The notes below the pieces were generated by a model. That model made no database searches. It was not told where the DNA came from and saw only the letters and a program-made list of their open reading frames with translations. From Candidatus Poribacteria bacterium (GTDB lineage Bacteria; Poribacteria; WGA-4E; WGA-3G): a stretch of 59,899 bases of DNA. Of the stretch, positions 10,303 through 18,711 are shown in pieces (position 1 is the first letter of the stretch; each line of letters begins with the position of its first letter). A program made the translations under genes and the position numbers. The stretch covers positions 1 through 59,899 of the forward strand of contig PYJD01000004.1 in the NCBI GenBank assembly GCA_003635315.1. The letters are read 5' to 3'.

Positions 10303-10539
10303 GCACAATCTAACAGAATGTGCTACAAAACACAATCTAACAGAATGTGCTACAAAACGCAATCTAACAGAATGTGCTACAAAACACAATCTAACAGAAT
10401 GTGCTACAAAACACAATCTAACAGAATGTGCTACAAAACGCACAATCTAACAGAATGTGCTACAACGCACAATCTAACAGAATGTGCTACAAAACACAAT
10501 CTAACAGAATGTACTACAAAACACAATCTAACAGAATGT
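10303..10539 (+). repeat. Nine-copy 27-bp tandem array
   Basis: Nine copies of a 27-base unit lie head to tail. The core AATCTAACAGAATG starts at 10307, 10334, 10361, 10388, 10415, 10444, 10471, 10498 and 10525, so only one step is 29 instead of 27. There are no unique spacers. Because 27 is a multiple of three, each strand reads open as repeating nine-residue peptides, but there is no good ribosome site. The flanks from 10116 and to 10597 hold no gene; a small hairpin ACTTCA...TGAAGT lies just after 10230, and a MITE-like end TACCATTTCT at about 10204. Confidence 0.9.
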
Positions 10540-10597
10540 CTATTATTGGTGAAGGTATTGATTAAAGACATATAGTATAAAATAGATCCATTTGGGA

Positions 10598-12517
10598 CTA
10601 ATGCCATACTATATAAGTTGGTATTTTTAGCACTAAACCAATTAAGCTCCATACACAACCAAGTGTGTAATCCCCTAATATTAAACCTAAAAAGAAGGGA
10701 AGTGCTTGCCGATATAATTTAACTCCGCCAATTTTCAGAATTGTTGCTTTAGCCAACCAACTTAAGAATATAGTAAACCATAATCGCCCCATCCCTGTAC
10801 CACTAATGAGAACATAACCACCGGGATGCAATGGCCACCATAAGAATCGAGTCTTCATTATCATTAGGAATATGGTAAACAGAAAACTCGTTCCAATTAC
10901 TCCAAGTTCAGGGACAGCAGTATCACGCGGATTTACGAGCCAGGTTTGTAATCGATTGAAGGTCTCCCACCCCATGTATACTATCCATCCACGTGCTTTA
11001 CTTCCTGCCCCCATATCATATAAAACATGTAAATATGCCCAAAAGGTAATTATTATGCCACCGACAATTGCGAGAATCATCCCTATGAGTAATTGTCGAT
11101 ACCCAATTCTGCTCCGTTCTGCTAATCGAAAGGCTTCCAATTCGCTGGGTGTTGGATGTGCTCTGAAACACCTTACGAATGGATATAGGAATGTTAGTCC
11201 TGTAAGATTACCCAATCCTAATCTACGTGTACCAAGTCCTAATACCATTGTACGTCCAGGGTCAACAAGTATAAGTTGATGCAATGGTGGTCCAATTTCT
11301 GCTCTAATTCGAGTAATTCCTATGATCATAGGAAAGTAAAGTATGAAAAATAAACTAATTGCCCAAAAAGTCATACCCATTTGATAACAAAAGAAAAATA
11401 AGAATAATAAACCAACAACAAACAATCCTGTAGCGGATCTGTATCTCATTGGTTCCCTTGAATCATCTGGAAGAGATTGTCCAATTTTTGGAGACATACC
11501 AAAGACTTTACGTATGATACCACCGTAATATCGTCTTCCCATCCACAATGGAATGCACCCAAAGGCAATCCACGCACCAGTCTGTTGTTCAAGACCATAG
11601 ATATTTCTGGCACCTATCATATCTGTAACGATTAACTGGATTCGAGATAGTAGCCAGAAAAACCAGCATGAGAATGACAGATCAAGCGGTGTAAAGAACA
11701 TCAAACCTATACTGAATGGGTAGAACGAAATGTGAATTGAACCCATTGCACTCCACGGTTTAGAGCTGAATTGTCCAAGGTTCTTATTCCTGATAGGTAA
11801 AGAGGGAATTTCAGGAAATAGGAAACTTAATCCATTCAGTAGTTCTGCACTTCCTGCAATTGCAAAGCCAAGCCACATCCATGGTGAACTAAAGAATCGT
11901 TTGGGATTGGTTGTTAGCGCTAAAGGTAACTGAACAATAGGATAATTTAGCCGTTCATTTTCAGTCCACTGTTTACGTAGGAATATGGTTACAGCTAAGA
12001 GAGTAAGCCAAAGGGCAATAACAAAAGCAGACCACGCAAGTACTGGAGGAATCCATGCATTAAATGTATCAGGATTGTATAGGGATGAATCTCCATTGTA
12101 AAATCCTTCAAGTATACGAGGATTCTTGACAGCAATCCAATTTGGCAAGTTATTTCCAAATAGAGATAACCATTCATTTTCTGGGGTTGCATATTGAAAT
12201 GTGTGAGCAAGGACAGGTATTAGGTACCCCATCATAGTATGTCCGCTGAGAGTTGATACCATTACAACCATTACATATATGGTTTGTAGGTCTGCCTCGG
12301 ACATTGCTAATTGAGGAATGAATTTTTGGAATAGAAGATTGAGTAAAACAAAAACAAGTAATGTAAATACAGCATTAAAGAACAGAGATGCAATAGTCAA
12401 CTGTGTTGAGTGCCACACTTCTGTACCCATTAAACACCAATAACTATTGAAGCCGACCAGAAGTAATCCTATTAATAGAATATGTGGCTTAACACTTTGT
12501 TGTGTTCTCTTAGCCAT
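10598..12517 (-). CDS. DUF6785-type polytopic membrane protein
   Basis: An integral membrane protein of about 639 residues with many hydrophobic helices along its length. It resembles the DUF6785/DUF6784 proteins common in Planctomycetes and Poribacteria, which look like distant oligopeptide-transporter relatives; no substrate is known. ATG at 12517 is chosen over GTG at 12523, because AGAGG lies five bases before it. The gene overlaps the end of phosphopantothenate synthetase by eight bases, so the two are translationally coupled. This may mean a shared role, for example uptake of a CoA precursor, but that is only a guess. Confidence 0.75.
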   Translation of the reverse strand: MAKRTQQSVKPHILLIGLLLVGFNSYWCLMGTEVWHSTQLTIASLFFNAVFTLLVFVLLNLLFQKFIPQLAMSEADLQTIYVMVVMVSTLSGHTMMGYLIPVLAHTFQYATPENEWLSLFGNNLPNWIAVKNPRILEGFYNGDSSLYNPDTFNAWIPPVLAWSAFVIALWLTLLAVTIFLRKQWTENERLNYPIVQLPLALTTNPKRFFSSPWMWLGFAIAGSAELLNGLSFLFPEIPSLPIRNKNLGQFSSKPWSAMGSIHISFYPFSIGLMFFTPLDLSFSCWFFWLLSRIQLIVTDMIGARNIYGLEQQTGAWIAFGCIPLWMGRRYYGGIIRKVFGMSPKIGQSLPDDSREPMRYRSATGLFVVGLLFLFFFCYQMGMTFWAISLFFILYFPMIIGITRIRAEIGPPLHQLILVDPGRTMVLGLGTRRLGLGNLTGLTFLYPFVRCFRAHPTPSELEAFRLAERSRIGYRQLLIGMILAIVGGIIITFWAYLHVLYDMGAGSKARGWIVYMGWETFNRLQTWLVNPRDTAVPELGVIGTSFLFTIFLMIMKTRFLWWPLHPGGYVLISGTGMGRLWFTIFLSWLAKATILKIGGVKLYRQALPFFLGLILGDYTLGCVWSLIGLVLKIPTYIVWH

Positions 12518-13247
12518 TTGCACCTCTACTTATATGATGTAATGCATCTTGCAGGACTTTTTCGTTATCATATTCTGTAATTACATCTCCATGTACTGAT
12601 TCGCTGGTTATAGATCTGAGTTCTCTACAAAGAATCGGTAGAGCGCGAACTACGTTATCAACAATTGTTATACTTGCTTGTTTTGCTGTACGAGACAAAG
12701 GATTCAGATCAATTGTTATAACCTGCTTTCCCATTTTTCTTAATGCTTCACATCTGTCCCCATCTTCAAGAGGAACGAATACAACATCAGCTTTTAAAAT
12801 TCCGTTTGGATTAACATACCTACGATTAGAATCAATATAGTCAAGTTCTGCGTTTTTTGTAGGCATTAGTACATCCAAGGCACCATTGTCTAATAAATGT
12901 TCATAGATTCTTTGTTCTCTACCATCTTCTGTATGGAATATGTTGACTTCAAGTGGTGCCTTGAGTAGTTCGGACAATTCTACCAATCCATCTGGAACTA
13001 AAGCTGCAACATTTCCATTCACTGATATTACAGGATTGATAGCGAGTTTAAGCATCACTGATGCGGCCTGAATTGCATGGGTAGCAAAGGCATGTGTTTT
13101 TTCTCCGATAAGATAATCAAAGGCTTCTCCGCGTCCATGTGCAATAAGACCATGAACAGAAGTTATTCCAATTTCAACACCTTTGACAATCTGATCCCGT
13201 AAACTTAAAGACAAATATCGAGGGTGGGTTTTGGGGACGTCACTCAC
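12510..13247 (-). CDS. 4-phosphopantoate--beta-alanine ligase, archaeal type
   Basis: Phosphopantothenate synthetase (DUF137/PPS family) joins 4-phosphopantoate with beta-alanine using ATP, a step of the archaeal CoA pathway. The 245-residue length fits. Diagnostic stretches are PKTHPRYLSLSLRDQIVKGV near the start, GLIAHGRGEAFDYLIGEKT (about 34-52), ISVNGNVAALVPDGLVEL, LEDGDRCEALRKMGKQVITI, then DLNPLSRTAKQASITIVDNV. Most bacteria use PanC and pantothenate kinase instead. No pantoate kinase is visible here, so the partner must lie elsewhere. The start is GTG at 13247 with a weak ribosome site. It leads a two-gene operon with the DUF6785 protein. Horizontal transfer from archaea, possibly ancient, is the likeliest origin. 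Confidence 0.92.
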   Translation of the reverse strand: MSDVPKTHPRYLSLSLRDQIVKGVEIGITSVHGLIAHGRGEAFDYLIGEKTHAFATHAIQAASVMLKLAINPVISVNGNVAALVPDGLVELSELLKAPLEVNIFHTEDGREQRIYEHLLDNGALDVLMPTKNAELDYIDSNRRYVNPNGILKADVVFVPLEDGDRCEALRKMGKQVITIDLNPLSRTAKQASITIVDNVVRALPILCRELRSITSESVHGDVITEYDNEKVLQDALHHISRGANG

Positions 13248-13392
13248 TATTAATTCACCAATGGAATTTTAGAATATTATATATACACAGTAATAGGATT
13301 TCAAGATTATTAGCAATGTTAACTGATATATACATTGGTCTAATATTGACACATTGAAATATTGGAATTAGGATGGACAATTATTAGATAAT

Positions 13393-13421
13393 TTGACTGT
13401 TATTACATTTTCTGTTACAAT
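13393..13421 (+). promoter_or_regulatory. Sigma-70 type promoter for the TPR gene
   Basis: TTGACT (13393-13398), a 17-base spacer, then TACAAT (13416-13421). Both boxes are one base from consensus at ideal spacing. The TPR gene starts about 127 bases downstream. The 13248-13547 spacer contains no other feature I can support. Confidence 0.6.
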
Positions 13422-13547
13422 AGCGAAAATAAATGTATTAGATTTGAATGTATTCAAACTAAAATACGGAAAAACTATATAATAAAGAGAGTAGACAATG
13501 TGTTTTAGAGATAAATTCTATTAAGGATAGTTTAGGGGAGAAGAAAA

Positions 13548-14705
13548 TTGAAAGATAAAGATAGGGAAAAGGAAAAGAGTTCATCTGAGGAAATATCCCA
13601 TCCTCCCGATAATGTGCCAGATTCTACTATTCAAAATTCAGCTTCTCATAACCAATTACTTTATCAGTCTCTTGATACTACGATTCAACAACGTTTAAAT
13701 GAGTTTAGGAGTCACTTTGCAGAGACTCAATCCAATTCAACTAATAGACTATTATTTATAATTTGTATAGCATTATTACTATTTATTATTCTAATTCCAG
13801 TGGTTGTCGTATTTACAGGTTATCTTGTATATAACGAAATTGAAGAAGTTAAGAAATCTGCAATAATATATGCAAAGAACGCTGAACAGGAAGCAATTAA
13901 AGCAGAAGACCATTCGAAACAAGCAGAAGTATACCTAACTGAAATTGAAAAATATCATAAACGGTTAGGTGTCATAGTAGGTGAATTAACAAGTAAAGAT
14001 TTTAATAATCCGAATAAAGTTGAAATTATCAATAATTCAATTCAAGATATAAAGAATAATCCAGAATTTTCCAGAGAGGAGAAAGCTATAATTGAAGTCT
14101 ATAAATTACAAAATGATGGGAATATTATACAAGCAATTGAAAAGTGGAGATCTATAGCGAATGCTGCAACGGGTGAAAATAGTGAATTGGTATCACGAGC
14201 CTTTTTCTCTATTGGATATTTACATTCACTACAGGAAGAAAATGATCAAGCTCTTTCAGCCTATGATGAAGCAATCAAGTTAAATCCAAATTTCGTTGAT
14301 GTGTATATCAGTCGTGGGATAATTAATCATAGACTTGGTAATTTCAAAGAATCTTTAATAGATTTTGATACTGTAATTCGTTTGGAACCGGAGCTCTCAG
14401 AAGCCTACATCAACCGAGGAACAGTGAGAAGATCTATGGGGAATTACAAAGAGGCTATCGAAGATTATAATAAGGCAATCCATCTTGATCCGAATTCACC
14501 AAATGCATTAACTCAAAGAGGTATTGCAAGGAGTTCGCAGAAAAAGTATGAAATAGCGATTTTAGATTTTGATGAGGCGATACGATTGGATTCAGAGTAT
14601 ATTGATGCCTATGTGAATCGTGGTTCAGCAAAGAGAGCATTAGGAATGAAAGTCGAAGGAAAAGAAGATATTGATTTTGCTCTTGAATTATCTAAACAAC
14701 AATAA
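13548..14705 (+). CDS. Membrane-anchored coiled-coil and TPR protein
   Basis: A 385-residue protein with a charged N-terminal tail, one membrane helix (about 68-95, LLFIICIALLLFIILIPVVV), a helical coiled-coil stretch and at least five TPR units between about 215 and 380. The TPRs show the regular 34-residue pattern, e.g. AYDEAIKLNPNFVDVYISRG and DYNKAIHLDPNSPNALTQRG. TPRs bind partner proteins; none is identifiable. Because the tail before the helix is hydrophilic and lacks a cleavage site, the repeats probably face the periplasm from a signal anchor. The start is TTG at 13548, with AGGGGAG a few bases upstream, and a good promoter precedes it. Confidence 0.85.
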   Translation: MKDKDREKEKSSSEEISHPPDNVPDSTIQNSASHNQLLYQSLDTTIQQRLNEFRSHFAETQSNSTNRLLFIICIALLLFIILIPVVVVFTGYLVYNEIEEVKKSAIIYAKNAEQEAIKAEDHSKQAEVYLTEIEKYHKRLGVIVGELTSKDFNNPNKVEIINNSIQDIKNNPEFSREEKAIIEVYKLQNDGNIIQAIEKWRSIANAATGENSELVSRAFFSIGYLHSLQEENDQALSAYDEAIKLNPNFVDVYISRGIINHRLGNFKESLIDFDTVIRLEPELSEAYINRGTVRRSMGNYKEAIEDYNKAIHLDPNSPNALTQRGIARSSQKKYEIAILDFDEAIRLDSEYIDAYVNRGSAKRALGMKVEGKEDIDFALELSKQQ

Positions 14706-14719
14706 TATAAGGAATAGGA

Positions 14720-15121
14720 TTAGAGCGGTTTACCAAAACATAACATGTAGCCATTGTTATCTTTAAGTTCAAATGCACGTAAATTATCATCTGTATTGGC
14801 AATATGTTCATGGAATTCAACGCCACGTGATTGATATTCCTCATATAGTATATCTGGATCTGCAACCCATATAAATGCATCCCATAATGCCCATTCATGT
14901 CTGGTATGATTTGGTATTGGATGTATATATTCTGTGATAGCTTTGAGTAGTAATCGAATACTATCTCTACTAATGATTCCAAAAAATGGATCAGGATCAT
15001 CTTCTGGATAAACGAAATCTGTCTTGAAACCGAGTTTTTCATTATAGAATTTTAAGGTTTCAGATAGATTATCTACAATGAAGAATGGTGCGATTTCAGT
15101 AAGTGTGGTTGTCTTTTCCAT
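14720..15121 (-). CDS. VOC-family (glyoxalase/bleomycin resistance-like) protein
   Basis: A single VOC fold of 133 residues. It has a paired beta-alpha-beta-beta-beta pattern: FFIVDNLSETLKFYNEKLGF near 13-32, then DAFIWVADPDILYEEYQSRG and the closing LKDNNGYMLCFGKP. VOC proteins bind metals and small molecules or catalyse isomerase, lyase or dioxygenase reactions; the metal ligands cannot be assigned by eye. GGAG lies seven bases before the ATG. It converges on the TPR gene with only 14 bases between them. Confidence 0.85.
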   Translation of the reverse strand: MEKTTTLTEIAPFFIVDNLSETLKFYNEKLGFKTDFVYPEDDPDPFFGIISRDSIRLLLKAITEYIHPIPNHTRHEWALWDAFIWVADPDILYEEYQSRGVEFHEHIANTDDNLRAFELKDNNGYMLCFGKPL

Positions 15122-15222
15122 AAGGATTCTCCAGTAATACTATAATAGATAATGTAACTATTTTATGGTTAGTAAGGTTTCATAGCAAGCCGCAAAATTA
15201 CTTTAAATCAAAAGGAAATACT

Positions 15223-16191
15223 ATGTCAATTCTACGTTGGGGAATTATCGGCTGTGGTAATGTTGCGGAACATAAAGGTGGTCCTCCCCTATATACTGTG
15301 GGAGATTCAGAATTAATTGCAGTCATGCGTCGTGATCGTTTTGAAGCAGAATCCTTCGCTGAAAGACATGGCGCAAAGAGATACTATACAGATATTGACA
15401 ATTTACTATCCGATGATGATATAAATGCAATATATATTGCAACACCTCCATATCTCCATTGTCATCAGACTATCCGCGCAGCCCAATCTGGCAAACATGT
15501 TCTATGTGAAAAACCAATGGCTATGAATGTTGAAGAGTGTGAAAAAATGATAGATGCATGTGAGGATTCAGGTGTGACATTAATGGTTGCATATTATCGT
15601 AACCATTATCCAAATATAGAAAAGATGAAACATATGATGAATGACGGTAGAATTGGAGATGTTGTCTTGGCACGTGTGAGTTGTACTTCATACTATAATC
15701 CTAATCGAGCAGATTTGAAGAATTGGCGGATAGATCCGAAGATTAGTGGTGGTGGAGTTTTAATGGATATTGGTAGTCATCGGATAAGCTTATTGGATTT
15801 TCTAATGGATGGAATAGACACTGTGAAGGGTTTTGCAGAAACGGTTCAAACGGCATTACCGGTTGATGATTCCTCAGTTTTCACACTCAGATTCCATAAC
15901 GGTACACATGCAGTGGCAAATATCAACTGGAATGTAGGGGTTTCTAACGATGAGATTGAAGTCTATGGAACAGAAGGTCGTCTAATATGTTCACCATTAA
16001 ATACAGGAAACCTTACAGTTGAAGATAACTCTGATGGTATTGTAGATATGTCCCAGGAACCTTTACCTTATACACATACTGGTCTTGTACGTGATTTTGT
16101 AAATCATCTTAGGACAGGTGAACCGATTCGTTGTTCAGGAGAATCGGGATTAAATACTAATAGGGTTATCCAAGAGATTATGTTATCGTAA
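15223..16191 (+). CDS. Gfo/Idh/MocA-family oxidoreductase
   Basis: An NAD(P)-dependent sugar or cyclitol oxidoreductase of 322 residues. The N-terminal Rossmann motif is WGIIGCGNVAEHKGG, the mid-domain motif is VLCEKPMAMN with the family's catalytic EKP lysine, and the C-terminal alpha/beta domain carries GGVLMDIGSHRISLLDFLMDG with a conserved His. Length is normal for the family. AAGGAAA precedes the ATG. The substrate is unknown, and neighbours do not help: a convergent oxidoreductase of the same superfamily follows 15 bases away. The two are not close duplicates, since the second has a longer C-terminal region. Confidence 0.9.
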   Translation: MSILRWGIIGCGNVAEHKGGPPLYTVGDSELIAVMRRDRFEAESFAERHGAKRYYTDIDNLLSDDDINAIYIATPPYLHCHQTIRAAQSGKHVLCEKPMAMNVEECEKMIDACEDSGVTLMVAYYRNHYPNIEKMKHMMNDGRIGDVVLARVSCTSYYNPNRADLKNWRIDPKISGGGVLMDIGSHRISLLDFLMDGIDTVKGFAETVQTALPVDDSSVFTLRFHNGTHAVANINWNVGVSNDEIEVYGTEGRLICSPLNTGNLTVEDNSDGIVDMSQEPLPYTHTGLVRDFVNHLRTGEPIRCSGESGLNTNRVIQEIMLS

Positions 16192-16206
16192 TTTCCATAT
16201 AATGGA

Positions 16207-17361
16207 TTAATTGTTTATTCTTTTTGTTTCTAAATTTACCCACTCACCGTACCCTCTTGGCATTTCATCTGGTGGAAGCAATCCATTTTCCTCTCGCCAT
16301 CTGAGTAAAGGATGCGTTCTGTTTTCTTGAGGAAGTTTGACATTTTCTCCATAGGCTGCAGATTCAAAGATTCCCATCATCATCTCAATGATATGTCGTC
16401 CTTCCTTTCCGCTACAGGTATGTTCTCTACCTTCATCTAAAGCATTTACATAATCTTCTACGAACCAATAATCGTCCTGAGACGCGTTACTTTTTGGATT
16501 GTAATGATCAGGGAAGACAAGATCTAACGATTCCCATTTGTCATTATTTCCATCTGGTAAGTAATGTGGTGTAGGTAATAGCCATGCACCAGCACTTTTC
16601 CAAAATAATCTTCCTTCAGTACCGAATAATTCCATTGAATAAGCATTTGTATCCATTGTATTAAAGCGATGTTGAAGCAATGTGCCAGTGACATTTCCTT
16701 CATATTGGAGAGTAGCAGTGATATATTCACCTGCGATTGTCCCCATACCACTTGGTGATGGCACAACATCTTCTGGTGTAATCGATTTGCCACCGGAGGT
16801 TAGATGTGCTGCTACACTAACACATTTTTTCCCAAAATGTAGCATGTTATTCAACATATGCGTGCCAATATTCATCAACCCATAACCACCATAGTAACCT
16901 TTTCCACTACCATACATATACCGTAATTCACCAATTTTACCTTCGTTATATGCACGAGAGATGGCTTGCATAGATGAACCTACTCTCCCTTGATGATGTA
17001 CAGCAACTTGAACACCTTTTTCTTCAGACTTTCTTATGACATCATCAGCTTGTAATAGGTCAATACACATCGGTTTTTCAACTTCAATGTGTACACCATG
17101 TTCCAACACACGCATACAAAGATCATAATGGAATTCTGTACCTGTTGGGATGGCAACAATATCCGGTGAAGTATCCTTGATCATTACATCTAAATCGGCA
17201 TATCTTGTTGATACACCTACTTCATCACCTAATGTATTTCTTCGTTCCTCAACTAAATCACAGAGAGCGACAATCTCTGTGCGTGGATGTGCATGATAAG
17301 CACGCGCTGCAGCAGTACCTCTTCCTCTACAACCTAAAATTGCTACTCTGTATGTCTTCAT
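16207..17361 (-). CDS. Gfo/Idh/MocA-family oxidoreductase, long form
   Basis: A second NAD(P)-dependent oxidoreductase, 384 residues. The Rossmann motif is RVAILGCRGRGTAAARAYHA, followed by VEVEKPMCIDLLQADD-type EKP sequence (observed IEVEKPMCID) and a C-terminal domain with YGLMNIGTHMLNNMLHFGK. The extra C-terminal tail (HPLLRWREENGLLPP) resembles forms common in Planctomycetes and Poribacteria that act on sugars from degraded polysaccharides; this is family knowledge and not proof of substrate. AAGGAT lies upstream of the ATG. MITE A lies 54 bases upstream of the start and may separate the gene from its native promoter. Confidence 0.88.
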   Translation of the reverse strand: MKTYRVAILGCRGRGTAAARAYHAHPRTEIVALCDLVEERRNTLGDEVGVSTRYADLDVMIKDTSPDIVAIPTGTEFHYDLCMRVLEHGVHIEVEKPMCIDLLQADDVIRKSEEKGVQVAVHHQGRVGSSMQAISRAYNEGKIGELRYMYGSGKGYYGGYGLMNIGTHMLNNMLHFGKKCVSVAAHLTSGGKSITPEDVVPSPSGMGTIAGEYITATLQYEGNVTGTLLQHRFNTMDTNAYSMELFGTEGRLFWKSAGAWLLPTPHYLPDGNNDKWESLDLVFPDHYNPKSNASQDDYWFVEDYVNALDEGREHTCSGKEGRHIIEMMMGIFESAAYGENVKLPQENRTHPLLRWREENGLLPPDEMPRGYGEWVNLETKRINN

Positions 17362-17414
17362 TGGTATAATCCTTGTATATGGAAACTCTTATCAGTATTT
17401 CTTAATTGTAATAA

Positions 17415-17525
17415 TACCATTTCTATTAATTTTTGTACCATTACATATTGTTAGATATGAAGTGGAATGTGGCACAAACTGGAAAGTTTATGCTACAAGA
17501 GAGACATTATATATCAGAAATGGTA
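17415..17525 (+). mobile_element. MITE copy A (111 bp, TA-flanked)
   Basis: TACCATTTCTATTAATTTTT begins the element and a near-inverse ending AGAAATGGTA closes it; both outer dinucleotides are TA. The centre holds CACAAACTGG and AGTTTATGCTACAA, a small hairpin. It shares most of its sequence with the copies at 18531 and 27476. It has no coding capacity. The TA target fits mobilisation by an IS630/Tc1-type transposase. Confidence 0.88.
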
Positions 17526-17633
17526 TAACTATATCAAATTCAGATAATAAAGTCAATTTTTGGAAATTATGAACTTAACAGTTATATCTTAGGGTTGATT
17601 TGTATAGACGCCAATGAATGTCTAAGTAAATAT

Positions 17634-18524
17634 TTACTTCCGGTGTGAAAGATAAGCGGACAAAGCTGAATCAAACGGCGTTGTGGTATCAATCTGAACA
17701 TAATCTATCTGGCTGGAACCGCAACCACGTCTGTAATTTTGTATGAATTGGTTTAACCCATTTAGATAATCGGTCTTCAGAGTATCAGCTTGTGTGGAGA
17801 GAGTTTGTCCATTTTCCATGTCACGAAAAATGACGGAGCCATTGTATGGAAAGTTTAATTCTGCATTATCAAGTAGATGGAATACAATGACTTCATGCTT
17901 CTGATGTCGTAGATGCTTCAATGCAGAGATGACTTGTGTAGGTTCATCAAGTAAATCAGAGATGACTATAACTAAACCCCGTCTAACAATCCGTTTTGCC
18001 AGTTCATGAAATAGACTGCTTAATTGGGTTTCTTGTCCAGGTGTAGCACTTTCTAAAGTATTCATAATAGCCCGAAGGTGTTTGGCAGTACCTCTGGGAG
18101 GTATATACTCTGTAATATCTGTATCAAAAAGTGCTAACCCAACTGAATCTCGTTGTTTTAGCATAAGGTATGCAAGTGAAGCAGTAAGGTAACAACCATA
18201 TTCAAACTTGGTAATAGATGTATCCGTATGTTTGAAATTCATTGATGCACTTGTATCCAGTAGAATATATGCTCTTAAATTAGTTTCCTCCTCAAATTTT
18301 TTGATATAATATCTATCAGATTTTCCAAATACCTTCCAGTCAATATATTTAATCTCATCACCTGGCATATATTGTCTATGTTCAGCAAACTCAACACTGA
18401 ATCCTTGATAAGGACTCTTGTGTAACCCAGTTACAAATCCTTCTACGACAAGGCGTGCAACAAGTTCCATTCCACCTATTCTTGATAATGTTACAGGATC
18501 TAAGTATTTATGAGTAGTTTGCAT
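17634..18524 (-). CDS. DUF58 protein with von Willebrand-type metal site
   Basis: A 296-residue cytoplasmic DUF58 protein. Visible are the DUF58 core HRQYMPGDEIKYIDWKVFGKS (about 49-69, written here as key residues around GDEIKYIDWK), YYIKKFEEETNLRAYILLD and the MIDAS-like DTSAS at residues 90-94. Such proteins usually work with MoxR AAA+ ATPases in assembly or metal loading of enzymes, but no MoxR gene is adjacent. There is no ribosome site before the ATG: the end of MITE B lies only six bases upstream, so the MITE forms most of the leader. The N-terminus matches the family, so the gene itself is complete. Confidence 0.88.
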   Translation of the reverse strand: MQTTHKYLDPVTLSRIGGMELVARLVVEGFVTGLHKSPYQGFSVEFAEHRQYMPGDEIKYIDWKVFGKSDRYYIKKFEEETNLRAYILLDTSASMNFKHTDTSITKFEYGCYLTASLAYLMLKQRDSVGLALFDTDITEYIPPRGTAKHLRAIMNTLESATPGQETQLSSLFHELAKRIVRRGLVIVISDLLDEPTQVISALKHLRHQKHEVIVFHLLDNAELNFPYNGSVIFRDMENGQTLSTQADTLKTDYLNGLNQFIQNYRRGCGSSQIDYVQIDTTTPFDSALSAYLSHRK

Positions 18525-18530
18525 ATCTTA

Positions 18531-18642
18531 TACCATTTCTATTAATTTTTGTTCCATTAGTAATTGCCATAGATGAAGTGTTGTGTGGCACAAACTAAAA
18601 GTTTATGCTACAAAAAAGAGTCGTGATATATCAGAAATGGTA
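18531..18642 (+). mobile_element. MITE copy B (112 bp), abutting the DUF58 start
   Basis: Same family and orientation as copy A, with TACCATTTCT at one end and AGAAATGGTA at the other, flanked by TA. The central GTGGCACAAACTAAAAGTTT hairpin region and TGCTACAAAA are shared. It sits between the divided minus-strand genes, six bases before the DUF58 start codon. Confidence 0.88.
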
Positions 18643-18661
18643 TTATTATTGAGATAGGATT

Positions 18662-18699
18662 AAAAGAAAACTCGTCCATAAGTGCCTATGGACGAGTTT
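18662..18699 (-). terminator. Rho-independent terminator after the DUF3352-like gene
   Basis: A perfect 13-bp stem (18668-18680 with 18687-18699) has a six-base loop. On the minus strand it is followed by TCTTTT. It begins 13 bases after the stop at 18712 and should isolate that gene from DUF58. Confidence 0.8.
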
Positions 18700-18711
18700 A
18701 TAGAGTATTTG

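Noticed and set aside
10303..10539. CRISPR array
   Set aside because: The units follow each other without unique spacers; it is a plain tandem repeat.
10318..10575. Open frame of repeated nine-residue peptide
   Set aside because: It results from the 27-base repeat unit; no ribosome site, and the opposite strand is open too.
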